Source of the DNA: Gymnothorax reevesii
Taxonomy: Eukaryota; Chordata; Actinopteri; Anguilliformes; Muraenidae
Length of the DNA stretch: 64,000 nt
Direction: 5' to 3'
Assembly (NCBI GenBank): GCA_029721435.1
Contig: CM056577.1
Location: 112,652,219 to 112,716,218 of the forward strand
Numbering within the stretch: the first letter of the stretch is position 1; each line of letters begins with the position of its first letter. Both the position numbers and the translations under genes were made by a program. Positions 11,650 to 24,300 of this stretch are shown here, in pieces. The notes beneath the pieces were generated by a model, which did no database searches, had not been told where the DNA came from, and saw nothing but the letters and a program-made list of their open reading frames with translations.

Positions 11650-12480
11650 GGAGTGGCAAGCAGTGGATGGAGGGAAGAGGAAAAAATGAAAAAGAAGTAG
11701 ATGAAGAATCAAAAGTAGTGGAAATGAAACTGGCTGTGACTGGTCAAGAAACTAACCATGTATTTAGTGATAGAAACTTTGTTGGAAAATTCGTCAATCA
11801 AGAAGTCTGAGACATGCGTAGAAACAGTTTAGAAATTACAGAATGTACAAAAAAGAATCAATTGAAAAAGGTCTTACAGATTGTAGAATTCCATTTCAGA
11901 TGAGTGACCTGTTTTCCAATGTTAAACAGAGCAACTGTTAAGAAAGTAGTCAGTGGAATTTTGGTTCTCTTGGAAACCGGTTAATTCCCGGCGGTGAAGG
12001 GTGTCTGTGGAGCCAGATGGTTAAAAAGTTATTGTGACGGAAAATAAATTGATAGTACGTCAGTATTATAAGAGTTTGAGAGGGAATAGTCAAGCCAGGT
12101 CATGATGGATTATGTTAGCTGGAGTGTAAGGGCATTTGAAAGGGCTCAACTGAAACGTTATAGGTTTTAAGATTACGATCATGTAACAGCTGCATGCAGT
12201 CGGAGGAGGTTTAGATGGAGAAGGTGTGGCAAAGACGGGTGCTCAGAAAGCAATTGTCAGTTGCTGATGGAAAAAAAGTGTAAACTCTCACTGTCAGGGA
12301 AATCACAAAGAGCAGTGTGAAAGAAGGAAGTTTTAAAGTGAAGCTGAACGTACACGTGTACAGAGTAAAATATAGCACTGTATGTGATGGCTGTGAAGAG
12401 CATGAGGATGCATAAGCGAGCAGTAACGAAAGAAAGTACTGAGGAGATGGTGGGAACTGAGACCTGGCCAAGAATATGTG
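11650..12480 (+). pseudogene. LINE ORF1-like (zinc-knuckle) remnant
   Basis: Around 12100-12240 the plus strand reads VMMDYVSWSVRAFERAQLKR, then YDHVTAAC and RRCGKDGCSESNC. This follows the order seen in ORF1 proteins of fish non-LTR retrotransposons: a VRPFxPxPLRC-like segment, then CxxC/GHVAAxC zinc knuckles. Several Cys positions are lost and stops interrupt every frame. A later VCDGCEEHEDA may be the second knuckle. It lies directly upstream of the Tc1 at 12735. Confidence 0.5.
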
Positions 12481-12734
12481 GCCAAGTATGGGCCAAACAA
12501 GGTTTTCAGCATTCAGAGAGTTGCTGATAAATTGTGCAAGTGAAATTGAAACAAATACTGAAACAGTTAGGATGATAGTACATCCAGATAGGGAGATTCT
12601 AAAGGAAAGGTGGATGAAATGTGAGGAATTTTAGTGGAAGGGTTTAGTGGGAGTCAAATACCGAGTAGTTAGAATAGTCAGACACGTTTAAGCTATTAAA
12701 GACTGCAGGGTTACAATGAGGGCTTTTTAAAATA

Positions 12735-14246
12735 TAACTCAGCAACAAAAGTTTCTGTGACACCAATATTGTTAATTATTTTTCATAACGCAATTATGAA
12801 ATTGTCATACATGGTGATATCAGACTGAAACAGTACACGTAAACACAACATTGAAATGGAAATCATGAAAATGCGAGAAAATGACTTTGCACGTGAAAAT
12901 GTGCGTAAATCATGCTTGTGGATGGCAATAAAAGAGGAGAATTTTTGGAATGTTCACATTGTGCCTGATGAACGACGGAAGCATCACTTATCGAAAACAC
13001 AGCCATTTCGGATCAGGAACTCTACCCTCTAAATGCCAAGACTGTCTGAAAATGATCGGTGGAGGGCCATTGGGATGATTGAATCCGGAACCTCGCAGAG
13101 GGAAGTTGCTCATCGCCTGAATGTCCACCGAAACACCATTTGGAACTTATGGCAGCGTCATCAGCAGACAAGACATGTCAGAGACCGTCCTCGCAGCGGC
13201 CGTCCACGAGTAACCACTCCCAGACAGGACAACTGGATTCGAACAACCCATCTCCGAAATCGATTCCAACCTGCAACCATAACTGCAAGAACGATACCTG
13301 GTTTGAGGCGACTGTTCATACAGACAATCCGTCGCCGTCTCCGTCATTTTGGCATTGTCCCACGTCGGCCAGCAAGACGTCCAATACTCACAGTACAACA
13401 CCGACGACTGCGTCTACAGTGGGCACAACAACATCGACGGTGGATCCAACGTCAGTGGGATCTTGTACTCTTCACTGATGAATCAAGATTCATGCTTAAC
13501 CGATGTGATGGTCGTTTACGTGTATACCGTCGACGTGGAGAACGTTATGCCAACAACTGTGTTCAGGAATTTGATCGTTTTGGAGGTGGTAGTGTCATGA
13601 TTTGGGGAGGGATCACGGCTAGAAACAGAACAGATTTGCTTGTTATTGATGGAAATCTGACAGGTCAAAGATATTGCGATGAAGTGCTACGGCCATGGTG
13701 GTACCGTTTTTGATGCAACATGGTCCCGGAATAACGCTGCAACATGATAACGCCAGACCACACGTTGCAAGGATTGTACAGCAGTATCTGATGCAACAAC
13801 ATGTCAATGTCCTGCCATGGCCAGCCAGATCCCCAGACATGTCCCCAATCGAGCATCTTTGGGACGAGATGGATCGACGTTTGCAGCGGTTGGATAACCC
13901 GCCAGCTACACTCCAGGAATTGCGACAACGTCTACGTCAGATTTGGAATGACATCCTACAGCAATTTCTGGCACATCTGATTCGGTCCATGCGCCGGAGA
14001 TGCGTTGCTTGCATCATGGCACGAGGAAGTCACACCCGGTATTGAAGTGTTAAGGTCACAATTGGTTAGACGTCAGACAAGTGCTTCATGACGCATGAAA
14101 ATGACATTTTTCGTTTTGAGTGACGTTGGCACTGAAAAGTCAGTGTTTCTCCTGTTAAATAAACATATTGATTGCATTGAGATCTTTGCGCGTCATTTAT
14201 AACATACACATAAATGGTGTCACAGAAACTTTTGTTGCTGAGTATA
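12735..14246 (+). mobile_element. Near-complete Tc1-like transposon
   Basis: The inverted ends ACTCAGCAACAAAAGTTTCT are almost perfect over about 32 bp and are flanked by ATA on both sides. The length of about 1.5 kb is normal for Tc1 elements. It contains one transposase gene split by a single frame break. It is the best preserved mobile element in the window. Confidence 0.92.
13033..14045 (+). pseudogene. Tc1-family transposase, one frameshift
   Basis: The start MPRLSENDRWRAIGMI leads a paired helix-turn-helix region (REVAHRLNVHRNTIW) and the RPRSGRPRVT linker motif. The catalytic residues follow: Asp in TDESRF, Asp in QHDNARPH, and Glu in SPDMSPIEHLW. There are 34 residues between the last two, which is the DD34E spacing of Tc1. 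The first frame ends at 13713, and the rest continues in a shifted frame from about 13695. The pattern around 13694 (CCATGGTGGTACCG) fits loss of one base. The enzyme family cuts and pastes its own element at TA sites in the nucleus. As it stands this copy cannot make full-length enzyme. Confidence 0.92.
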
Positions 14247-14929
14247 TGTATAAAGGAAAAGTTTTGTAAATATCTTAAATATAGTAGGTGGCAGAAATGC
14301 GCCAACAGGTAATCCACTTTAAAACAAAGATGAAGCTGAGGAAAATGAAAGGAGTTGAGAGAGGAAGCTGTGGGTACATCTCAAAGTTGCATCCATGTTT
14401 CCCTCACTTGCATTTTTTCCTTGCATCTTAGTCCCTCCCTACAGGAGATGCGAGGAGAGAATATTCCCATAAAACCAAATGCAGCTGCCGCTATTAAACA
14501 TGTGGAACTTCTGGCCAACAAAAAGGGTTTTTCTGACTTTGAACCTACATGAAGATTCAGTACAATGAAAATAGTGTTTTTCAATCTGAATGCACTTTTT
14601 TACAGAAGGTACACTGACGTTATGGGCTTTATTTTAACGATCCAAGCACGTGGTCTGAAGTGCATGAAGGAAGTGCATTTTGGGCATGTCCAAAGCCATT
14701 TTCGTAAATTTAACGGCAGGGTTATCTGGACTCAAAGGTGACTGGGTCAGTGTCAGTGTCATCTGATTGGTTTATTTCTTGTATTAGCTTAAAAGTTGAA
14801 ACCTCCCACATAGCGAGAGGTAAGTGGACCACTATCTGTTCTCTGGTGGCAGATCTGATGTTCTGCTCACGGTTTGTACATCGGTTTAAGGGTGGTCCAC
14901 AGGCGAATACCAACAAAAAGCCTACAGTT

Positions 14930-15155
14930 TTGCAATTTTGTTGCCACTGACCCAACTTTTCCTGAAAAGGCTTAAAACTCAAAATGAGCAAATATTTTTT
15001 CTAAAAAGAATACATTTCTCAGTTTCAACCACTGATATATTGTCTTTGACCCATTTTCAATAAAAAATGGAATTTAAAAACAGAATCATTGCACTCAGTT
15101 TTTATTTACATTTTGCGCAGCATACCAACTTTTCTGGAAATGGGTGTGTACTTCT
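14930..15155 (+). mobile_element. Tc1-like element, terminal fragment
   Basis: It has the same layout as the end at 22263-22488: AAAATGAGCAAATATTTTTT, TTTCTCAGTTTCAACC, a long AT stretch, then a GCAGCATACCAACTTTT-type terminus. It is a solitary end without transposase. Confidence 0.55.
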
Positions 15156-15286
15156 CAATTCATTTCAATAACAATTTGTGTTACTCTCTTAATACTCTGG
15201 CTAGGTTAAAATATGGTGATTCATGGTAGTCCGAAAGTGGACCAGAGATAGTGGTCCAATATCTGAAAATCTGATTTTTGTATCTG

Positions 15287-15793
15287 TGTCATGGTTGGGA
15301 GGTGTGCGTGTGTTTAGGACTTTTCTTTGAGGCTCTCCTCCCGGGACGATATTGAATTCCTTTTCAATCGAATTCTTTACCCAGCTGGCTGATTGAACTT
15401 GGGCGGCGCTTCCATGGACTCTGTATAAGCCGGAAGTCTTCCACGCCTCCTTCGCTAGAGTGTCTGTTTGTAGTTATGCACTTTAGCTGAAGATATCTGT
15501 AGTAAGGATTTATGTGACTTTGTATGATAGGAGTTTCTATCCCTCTAGGGATATTCCCCTTTTCTTCTCTATCATTTGTGTCGCACTATTTTAGGTGCCT
15601 TTTTTTGCTCATCTCTCGAGACACTTCTCCTTTTTCTCTCTCACTTTGCTTCTATTTTGTCGGATGTTTGGACGTCCTTTTGGAAGCGCAAGGATTTTCC
15701 CTGTCAAATGGTCTGTATTATTCTTTGTGTTTGTATTGTGTCTGTGCTGCTCTATTTCTCTCTACTTCCCTCTTACCTATAAAGGTGCATAAT
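15287..15793 (+). mobile_element. LTR-like segment, copy 1
   Basis: It starts TGTCATGGTT and shares an ordered set of motifs with 23953-24520: TTTACCCA-CTGGC, a TATAAGCC box, CCACGCCTCCTT and GAGTGTC. The TG start and TATA-like core suggest a solo LTR. The right end and target duplication are not found, so the end given is approximate. Confidence 0.4.
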
Positions 15794-16714
15794 AACATCT
15801 TAATAATCTGCCCTTAAATCAGCAGTTAAAAACTGACAATTGACTTTAGACCAGGTTTTTGTCAGTCAATAGCGCAAGAGCTTAATGCAACTTCAATATA
15901 GCAGCACGCCAGTACTGCGCCTGACCATACCTCATTTTCAGACTAACATGTCCTTGGGCAAAAATAAATTTGCTATTCATGCTAACTGGGTGCTGGACGG
16001 GGTAACAACTGCACCAGTACATAAACAAGCGAAAACCTTTGTGTCACTGTTTACAGCACAATGCGCTGGGTGTAAGAGAGCCCAAAGTCACCCAAAATAT
16101 TACCACTGGTGTTGTTTTGAAAATGATTACTGAAGCCCTTTGATCTCTAGCCCCTTGCGTGTGAACAGAATTCAGCCATTTCAGATATCCGCTCTACCTT
16201 CTGGAAGGTAAGCGTCAGAGATAGATATTGCCTAAAGTACTCGGCTTTACTTGATTGGCACATCAGTCAATTCCATCACAGTATATCATCTGTTGTTTGT
16301 TGTCAATCAGTCCATGACTAAGCAAATCGGTGGAAGATTAAGCCAGACTAGTTGCAATCAAAGCTAAAAATGACTCAGAATAAACTTTTGTGGAGCTCCA
16401 ATACTCTCTCGTTTGTTTCTAATTAGAAGTGTATTTTTGTGTCACCAGTTCAACTGTATATTTCTGATCGTTATTAAAATAATTGGTCTTCGATAATCTG
16501 TGTAATAGTAACCGTTATGTCAGCTACCCACCTTCAGGACCCTGACCAGATGTGACGTACTGTTCAGCTGCGGAAGCTGAAACGAGCAAGCAAAACAGAG
16601 AAAAGAGAAGGCAATTTGAGTATCTGCTCAGGCAAGCTCACTGATCCGCTGGATGCCCTGATCCAAATCCTGTAGGAGTGCGCAGAAACATGGGTGAACT
16701 CTCTTTAAACTTAC

Positions 16715-16750
16715 CAGCATGCTGGGCCAGCGGGGTGATTCCTGTCTGAC
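16715..16750 (-). CDS. Small exon, codes [11 protein letters not shown]
   Basis: The acceptor is GTGTCTCATTAG and the donor CTG|GTAAGT. It is 36 nt, phase 1 in and out. It is the most downstream internal exon found with confidence. Confidence 0.68.
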
Positions 16751-17856
16751 CTAATGAGACACAGACATGGCATGAATGAATTGCGTACGAATAAATCATG
16801 GGAAGAGCTTCTGCTGCCCCTCTTTTTTACTTCTATGGAATACAGTCTGCAGCTCTCATATTTTCTCAACATCTCGACAGGCCATCCTCAAAACCTGTTA
16901 ATAACTATTCCGACAAATCAAATTCATCCAGCGTCATCTTCTGTCGTCCTCTTTGACTGAGAGCATCTTTGTGTTGGATAAGACAAAACCTAGTAAAAAC
17001 ATGAGAAAATATCGGTAGGAAAGCGCATGCAGCAATTTTTAATTTTCCTCAGAAATTACAACATTCTAAATGGTAATCAGAATTATTTCAAAAAGTGCCG
17101 ACCACATCTATATCTGGATACACAGAAGGATTACGCTTCTCAACTTAGCCTCTCAATAATGCAGTGACCACCACTCCATTTGGCGAGATCTTAGCTTAGG
17201 TGCTGGAAAAAGTGGAAAAGTGTAAAGTAATAAACCATCTCTGCATAATTAGATGTATGCAGAATATTAATTCTACTAGCAAAGCAGGTCCTCTGATGAA
17301 GGTCTAATTAACTGAAAGCGTGGCTTATGAAGCAGATATTCTGCATAGATTTAAGTTTGCAGAAATCACTTGCATTACATCTCAATGGGCGATTAACATT
17401 TTTAAAGCCCCTGAGTGATAATGCAACAAATCAGTTAACTGCATAAGGAATACCTCTTATGCTGCATTTACAGATGAAAAATTTGTGCCCAATTTTCTGT
17501 CATAGGATCAAAGAAGTTAGACTTTAAGACTGTTTGACTGCAGAATTAAAAGTAATAATCAAACTTACTTAAACCTTCATGAACTCCTTGTGGATCAGCT
17601 GTGACTGTGGTCAAGAAAAAAAATTTTTGGGTTAGAAAAAAGTTTCTTGACTAAATGATGTTTATTTAATTCAGTCTCATTTGAGAGCCTGATATATACA
17701 TATATATACAGTACCAGTCAAAAATTTGGATATACCCACATTTATACAATAAATATTACATAAAGAAATAAGCTCCCTTTATTTTGCTAAAAAATATCTA
17801 AGTCCTAAATCCATCAAACTAACCAGCATTTGTTGTCATATTTGCTGAGCGTACTC

Positions 17857-17900
<44 letters not shown>

Positions 17901-18286
17901 CACTGGGGCAGTTATATGACTATTCTGAGTTGGCAGCTCAGCGGCTGCCGAGGTTCTAAAAGATGTGCTGCACTTGGGGTTCCCTTCCCATTGACCTTTT
18001 TGCCTTGTAAGTCTCAAAACTGCTTGACTTTAATTCAGCCGCTGGATAATGGAAGGAGCTTATTTGATTACTTCGCAAAATGTGGTTGTTTGAATATAGT
18101 CCAAAATTTTGGAATTATCATTCAAGCAAATTATTCTGTTTTGACTTTTGACTGTTCACCTCTTACCAGAGTCTATTTGACATGATATAGCTAGAGAAGT
18201 AAAAGAGTTTAAATTTCTCTACAAACTGTGACATCAGCAAAGTGGGTGCTGTGACATCAGCAAAGTGTGTCCAGACTTTTGACTGG

Positions 18287-18322
<36 letters not shown>

Positions 18323-21300
18323 TGAAGGTCTAACGTACTTACCCATATCCATAATGTCAGTCTGAGTCATGGTGTTCAGTGTGTCTCCTGTAACTTCAGT
18401 ACCATATTAAGACAATGAGTGAGACTGTTCAGTCACTCTGGGGTTGGGGCAGAGAGTAAATTTTTTTAATTCCTTTGGTCAATATAAAATGGAACACATT
18501 TAAGATGACCCACCTGGAACTGAGGTCTCAATGTGTCCACCTCCGAGGTTTACTGAATCTGAAGCATAGAAAAATTGGTATTCGGATATATGGTGGTGAC
18601 TTGTTGAGGAAATGCTCTTACCTTCATAATTATCATATCCCCAAAATACGAGTTCCGGGATATCATGATTTTGCCCCACCCACCGCCACCATGTCTGCCG
18701 CATCCACAGATTTTATCCGTTAGTGTGATAACTTTTAGTGCGATAACTCACAAAATACTTTACATTGGCCTCTCATTTTTAGCGTATGGGTAGATATGGT
18801 AGAGAAGATGAACTGATTAGATTTTGGGCAAGTATGCACTCCTAGGTTTGCCACCAGGTGGCGCTACATATTGAAAAAAATCGCTCTTTTAACCATATGC
18901 CTGGATTAACAATTACTTACACAGACCTCAAATGTGCCTCATATTGTAGGTCTGGTAAAGGGGAATCTAATAAAAGGGCCTTCGAGGAGCGGGCAATTTC
19001 AGGGATATAGCCATTGCTGTCGGCCGCCGAAGTTCTCCTGTAGATTTTTTTAAGATGAGACTTCGCTGAGCATTTTAGTGATCTCTGATCAGGATCAGTC
19101 ATGATTTTTTCCGACCCATTTCTTCCACAAAATTGACAGTTCACCATATGCTTCCAGGTTTAAATAAATGGTTGGACAGTTCCAGACCCAATTACAGTGA
19201 TTTCAGGAATCTCCTTAGCTGTTTCCTTGAGTTTCAGAAATCTAAAAATTCATGCATAATATTAGCCTTTCTTCCCATGCCACAACCAAGTTTCCAAAAA
19301 TGTTGGGATGCCATATAAAATGTCTATAAATACAGTATGCAATGCTTTACAAATAATTTTAAATCTATGTTGAATTGAATTTAGTATAAAGACATCAAAT
19401 CAGATGTTGAAAGTGAGACATTTCATTGTTTTTTGAAAAAAATATGTCCTCATTATGAATTTGATGCAAGCAACATATTTTTAAAAAGTTTGACTGGGCA
19501 TGTTTACTCTTTGTTGCATCAACTCTTCTTTTCAAACACTCTGTCAGTGTTTGGGAACTGAAAAGATCAATGTTTTCTCAATCTTGCTTGATGTAGGATT
19601 TTAGCTGCTTAATAGTTTGCAGCCCTCTTGGTCATATTATTTGATTGATAATAGGCCAGATAATTTCAGTAGGTGACAGGACTCAACTGCAGACAGGCCA
19701 GCTTAGCACCTGGACTCTTTTACCATGGAGCCATGATGGTGTGTAAGCGCAGAATGTGGTGTTCTTCATTGTCTTGCTCAAAATAAACAAGGCTTGCCCT
19801 GAAAAAACATGTGGATGCTGATACATGTTGCTGTAAAACCTACATTGTTCAGTATTCACAGGGTTTTTATGTGCAAGTTACCCATGCCATGTACACTAGT
19901 GCACCGCCATATTGTGGTGTATGCTAGCTTTTGAACTGTGTGCTGATAACAATTTGGGTAGTCCCTGTCCTCTTTAGCCCAGAAGACAAGGTGCTCATGA
20001 TTTCCAAAAAGAACTTTGCATTCTACTCGTTCAGACCAGGGGATATTTTTCCTCTTCACCTCAGTCAATCTTAAATAACCTTGGGCCTAGCCTGCAAACA
20101 GGCCCTGCGCTGGATTGGGGTGAGAGGCAAAAGAGGGCCTGCACAGAATATTTGAGTTCTGCCCCCTGTTCCGCTTGAGTTGTCATCAAAATGGAATCAG
20201 CCAATCACGACTTAGTGGAAGTGAGCTACTGCTCACTGAACCAAGACAGTTAAAACACTGCGACTTTTGACTGGGAGTGCGTTTGTTCGAAGTAGCACAA
20301 AATACCCCAACAAAATCTTACAAAAGCAAAGGAAGAAAACCAATTAGCATCAAGAGCTCAGTAGATGAATTTTGAAGAATTTACAAATGTTCTTTAAGAA
20401 CAAACTACACCAAAGACCTGGAAACGAGGCTTTTCTCGAAGTCAGTAGACAGCACGGCTAGAACATCTTTGCCATTTATTAGACTGTGAATAGCGAGCCC
20501 TTGTTCTCTTGCGCACCTTGAAGATATAATTCCTACGGCTTTTTTCAAATGATCCGTGTGATCAATAAATTCAGACGATGCCATGTTTAATGGGCTCTAT
20601 GCACGCACCAGTTTCGTGTTTGAGTGAAGGCCGCGCACCTACTTTTGGTCCACGAGATTGCAACTGGCATAATGGCTGTCATCGCTTCTGTCTACGCGAC
20701 CCAGTTACCCAGTGCTCTCTGAGTGATCTCGCTATGTAGCAAACAGATGTTCAGGCTCTCCCATCACACTCATTTGTATGAGGTAGAGGGACTGTCACAA
20801 TACGTAACATAAGTTGGTAATTATGGAAAATTGGAAGGGCACCCTCACATTCCTGCTCTGCTCTCTTTGGGACCAGTTACAATACGTAACTTTCATCCCG
20901 CTCCATCACAGCAGCAGGTTCATAACGTGAATGGAAAGACTGGGGATCTAATCTATTCAATACAATGCAGTAGATTAGCCCAGTAGGATAATCGACCGTC
21001 TCTAAGATGCGGGAACTTCCAATTTGCGTTCAAGCTGTAAACACTGCGTCATATTCTTCTGCTAAATGGGTTTAGCTACCATGTTTAGCTAGCATGTTGA
21101 ACATTTATTTGATTCCTATGCTCCTGGTGTAAGTCAGGTGTATGTGAATGCTCTTACACTGTTGTCACAGTGGGGCATTGAAATAGAACATTGGTTACAT
21201 ATTGTAACCCCAAATTCATAGCTCCACCATCGTCAGCTTGAAAAAAGTTTGTTTGGGAAAAGTTTGTTGTTTTTCCGATTGCGCGAATGGAATATACAGT

Positions 21301-24300
21301 GGATCAGGGGCACGTTTCCCCTTCCCAAAAGTGCAGTTGCTAATGAAGTTAGCAACTTACGTAGTTTGTAAGTTCATTCACAGTCCATGGGCCCAACTAT
21401 GTAAGTTAGTATCTGTGATTTCGGGAAACGAACCCTAGGTCTGTAGTCTGAAAATGTTGGCTGCAGACTCCGGTATGATTCATAATGGTGAAATTGCAGA
21501 GTCATATCATATCCATCCACCCGTCTTTGGGAAATGTGAGGAAACTAAGGAAAGAACTGAACTTAGCCGAAGCTGTAAGCTACGTAGCGGCACACAGCAG
21601 TAGTGTCCTGAAGAGCTGTCCTCGCATGTGTTGAAGTCACGAAGAAAAGTAAACCGACACCGGAATCAGAATTAAATAGACAAAGAAACAAAATAAAATG
21701 TTTTGAAAATGAATGTTGTTTTGGCCATTTAAAACGAAATTGTGTCTAGCATTCCAACACTAGCACAGGACTTAGAGCCCCGTACATAGAGCCCATTGAA
21801 TATAGTGGACTGTGGTTTTGTTTTCATTGTTTCACGTTCAGATTGATAAATGCCAATTCTTGAGGCAGATTTGGCGCACACCCATTTTTTAATTTTTTTT
21901 TTTGGTGTACGCACATTTGATAAATGAGGGCCATTGAGTGGTGAAGCTCCCAGCATCTTTACTTCTAAAGAATCAGCCTCAATGGCAGGGCTCCTGAAAT
22001 CACAGTCTCAAGGAATGAGATCTGTTGGTTTTCCGCTCTCCCTTTACCTGGGTGGCAGGTGTGATGACAGTCTGGCCAATCAGTGGCCAGACATGTTCAC
22101 TATATTACCTGGATTGAGTTAAAACTAGGATTTGGGGATTCCTGCTCTATAGGATGCTCTTTTATACGCTATCCTGTAACTGACCTGTTTCCAATTAACC
22201 TAATAAGCAGTGTGATGTTCTACCAGGTGTATTTTTTAGCATCATGCAACTATTTCAGTCCTTTATTGTCCCTGCCTTAGCTCTTTTGGCATCAAAACTC
22301 TTTTCTGGCAGGAAATTAAAAATGAGGAGATATTTATCAAAAAACAACATTTCTAAGTTCATTTGATATGTTGTCTTTGTATTATTTTCAATCAAATATA
22401 GGGGAGAAATGATCTGGTAATCATAGATTTCTGCTTATATCTACTTTTTACACAGCATCCCAACTTTTTTGAAAATAGTGTTGTAAAGTAGAATATTGCT
22501 ATTCAAAGAAACAACCTGGGAATTTTACTGACCTGTAGTGTTTGTGTGCCCACTGGTCATGGCAACATCATCAAGCCCTGTGCAACAACGTTTATTACTG
22601 CATGAAACCAGGAGGTAACATCAACACTCATTTTTTAACTTTGTGGAGTAAATGTAAAATAGTACTCCAGTCAAAACCATCTGTTCTTGCTTTTAGTGAC
22701 ATGACAGCAGTTGGGTTTAGATCCAATAGATACTACTAACTATACAGTGCAAGAACAAAAAAAAATAAAAACATTGTGCGGATATTTCTGAAACCCCAGA
22801 TACATAACTGCTGTACCCAGTACACTAGAGCTGAGTATGTCCCCTGGAACTAACATATACCAAGACATAAAAATGAATTACATTCTTAGTAGAGAATTGC
22901 ATGTTTACATGAGTGCTTATATGGGTAATTTCACAATAACTCTGCATTTTCAAATAAGACTTCAATTTCATCAGGAGGATTTTGTCAGAATGCAGAACAC
23001 TCTGAAAATCATTTCATTTATTTTTCCTGAAAAGTTTCATTTGAGTGTGTCAAAAACCATAACAGACTTAAAAGAATAATGAACAAAATATGACTTTTTT
23101 AATCATTCTTGTGATGAATTAACCCCTTTCTGCAGATGTAGACGCCGGCGTCCGTAAATTCCAAAATTTAATTCCTAAACAATTCAGTAATTGAATTTCC
23201 AAAAGTCTAGCTTCACTTGAATAATTTTCAAAAATCTCTGTGTCACAAATCCTGAGTTCTAAAGCTTAAATAGGCTCATGCACAACAGGAAAAATTGGCA
23301 AAATTTTGTATTCCGCGCAAAGGGGTTTTAAACAAAGTCATGAAATAGACAAAAGGAGGTCACCCTTAAACAGCCCAGAATCGTTTGCCACATATAAGAA
23401 TTCAAAAAAATTACATCTAAATACAGCAAAAGATGAAGTAATATTTCAAATCTGTCAACTCCTCAAATGCATTTTCTTTGAAATACGCATTTAGGTGGGT
23501 AACAGTAATGACAGTAATAGTGTTGACAAATCAAGATAAATGCACAGTGTAGGCTGTCGCCACATTTTCATCTTAGAAGAATCTTAAACATCAGCATCAA
23601 AAAAGTTATTTATCTAATACTGCAACCTTTACTGCAATTAAGGTACGAACAACCTTTTTCACCAAACCTTCCAGCTGCCAAACTAATTTGGAGCACTGTC
23701 CACCATTCTGAACTACCCTCCAGAACTACTTCACCACAGCCATCTATTGGTTCCCTGATGAACCAAAATTCCTGAGTTTTTATTGATTTGTATGAAGTGC
23801 CTCAGAACACCATTGACCTGAGCCTTGGAGACGCAGAAATATTGGGTAAAAAAATGATTGGTTTAAACTCTGGTTTAATTACATTTTTCGGTTTTTTACA
23901 TGAATATGGTTTCTATCAGGACAAATCAGGAAACAAAACCAGGAGAATTTGCTGTCATGGTTTGCTATGTGCTTTTTGCTTTCTTTGTTACTCTCGTCCC
24001 TGTCGACATCGTTTTCTTTCCCCATCGGATTTTTTACCCAACTGGCCGACTATTCCTGGGTGGTCCTTCCCCGGAGTCTATTTAAGCCGGAGGTCGCCAC
24101 GCCTCCTTTGCTGGAGTGTCAGATGTTACGTTGCTCACTTTGGCTTGAGAAATCTTTAGTCAGGGTTTGCCTTAAATATATATAATCTTTGTTTCTGGGA
24201 AGCTTTGCTGCTTTATGTTATTTGGCACTATTGTCTGGTGCCTTGTTAGTTTTCTCTCTTATTGAGATTTCTTTTCCTGTCTGGTTGCTCGCTTCGTTTC

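Noticed and set aside
18921..18951. Exon-like 31-nt segment with good splice sites (minus strand)
   Set aside because: Length is not a multiple of three, so it breaks the phase shared by all the others.
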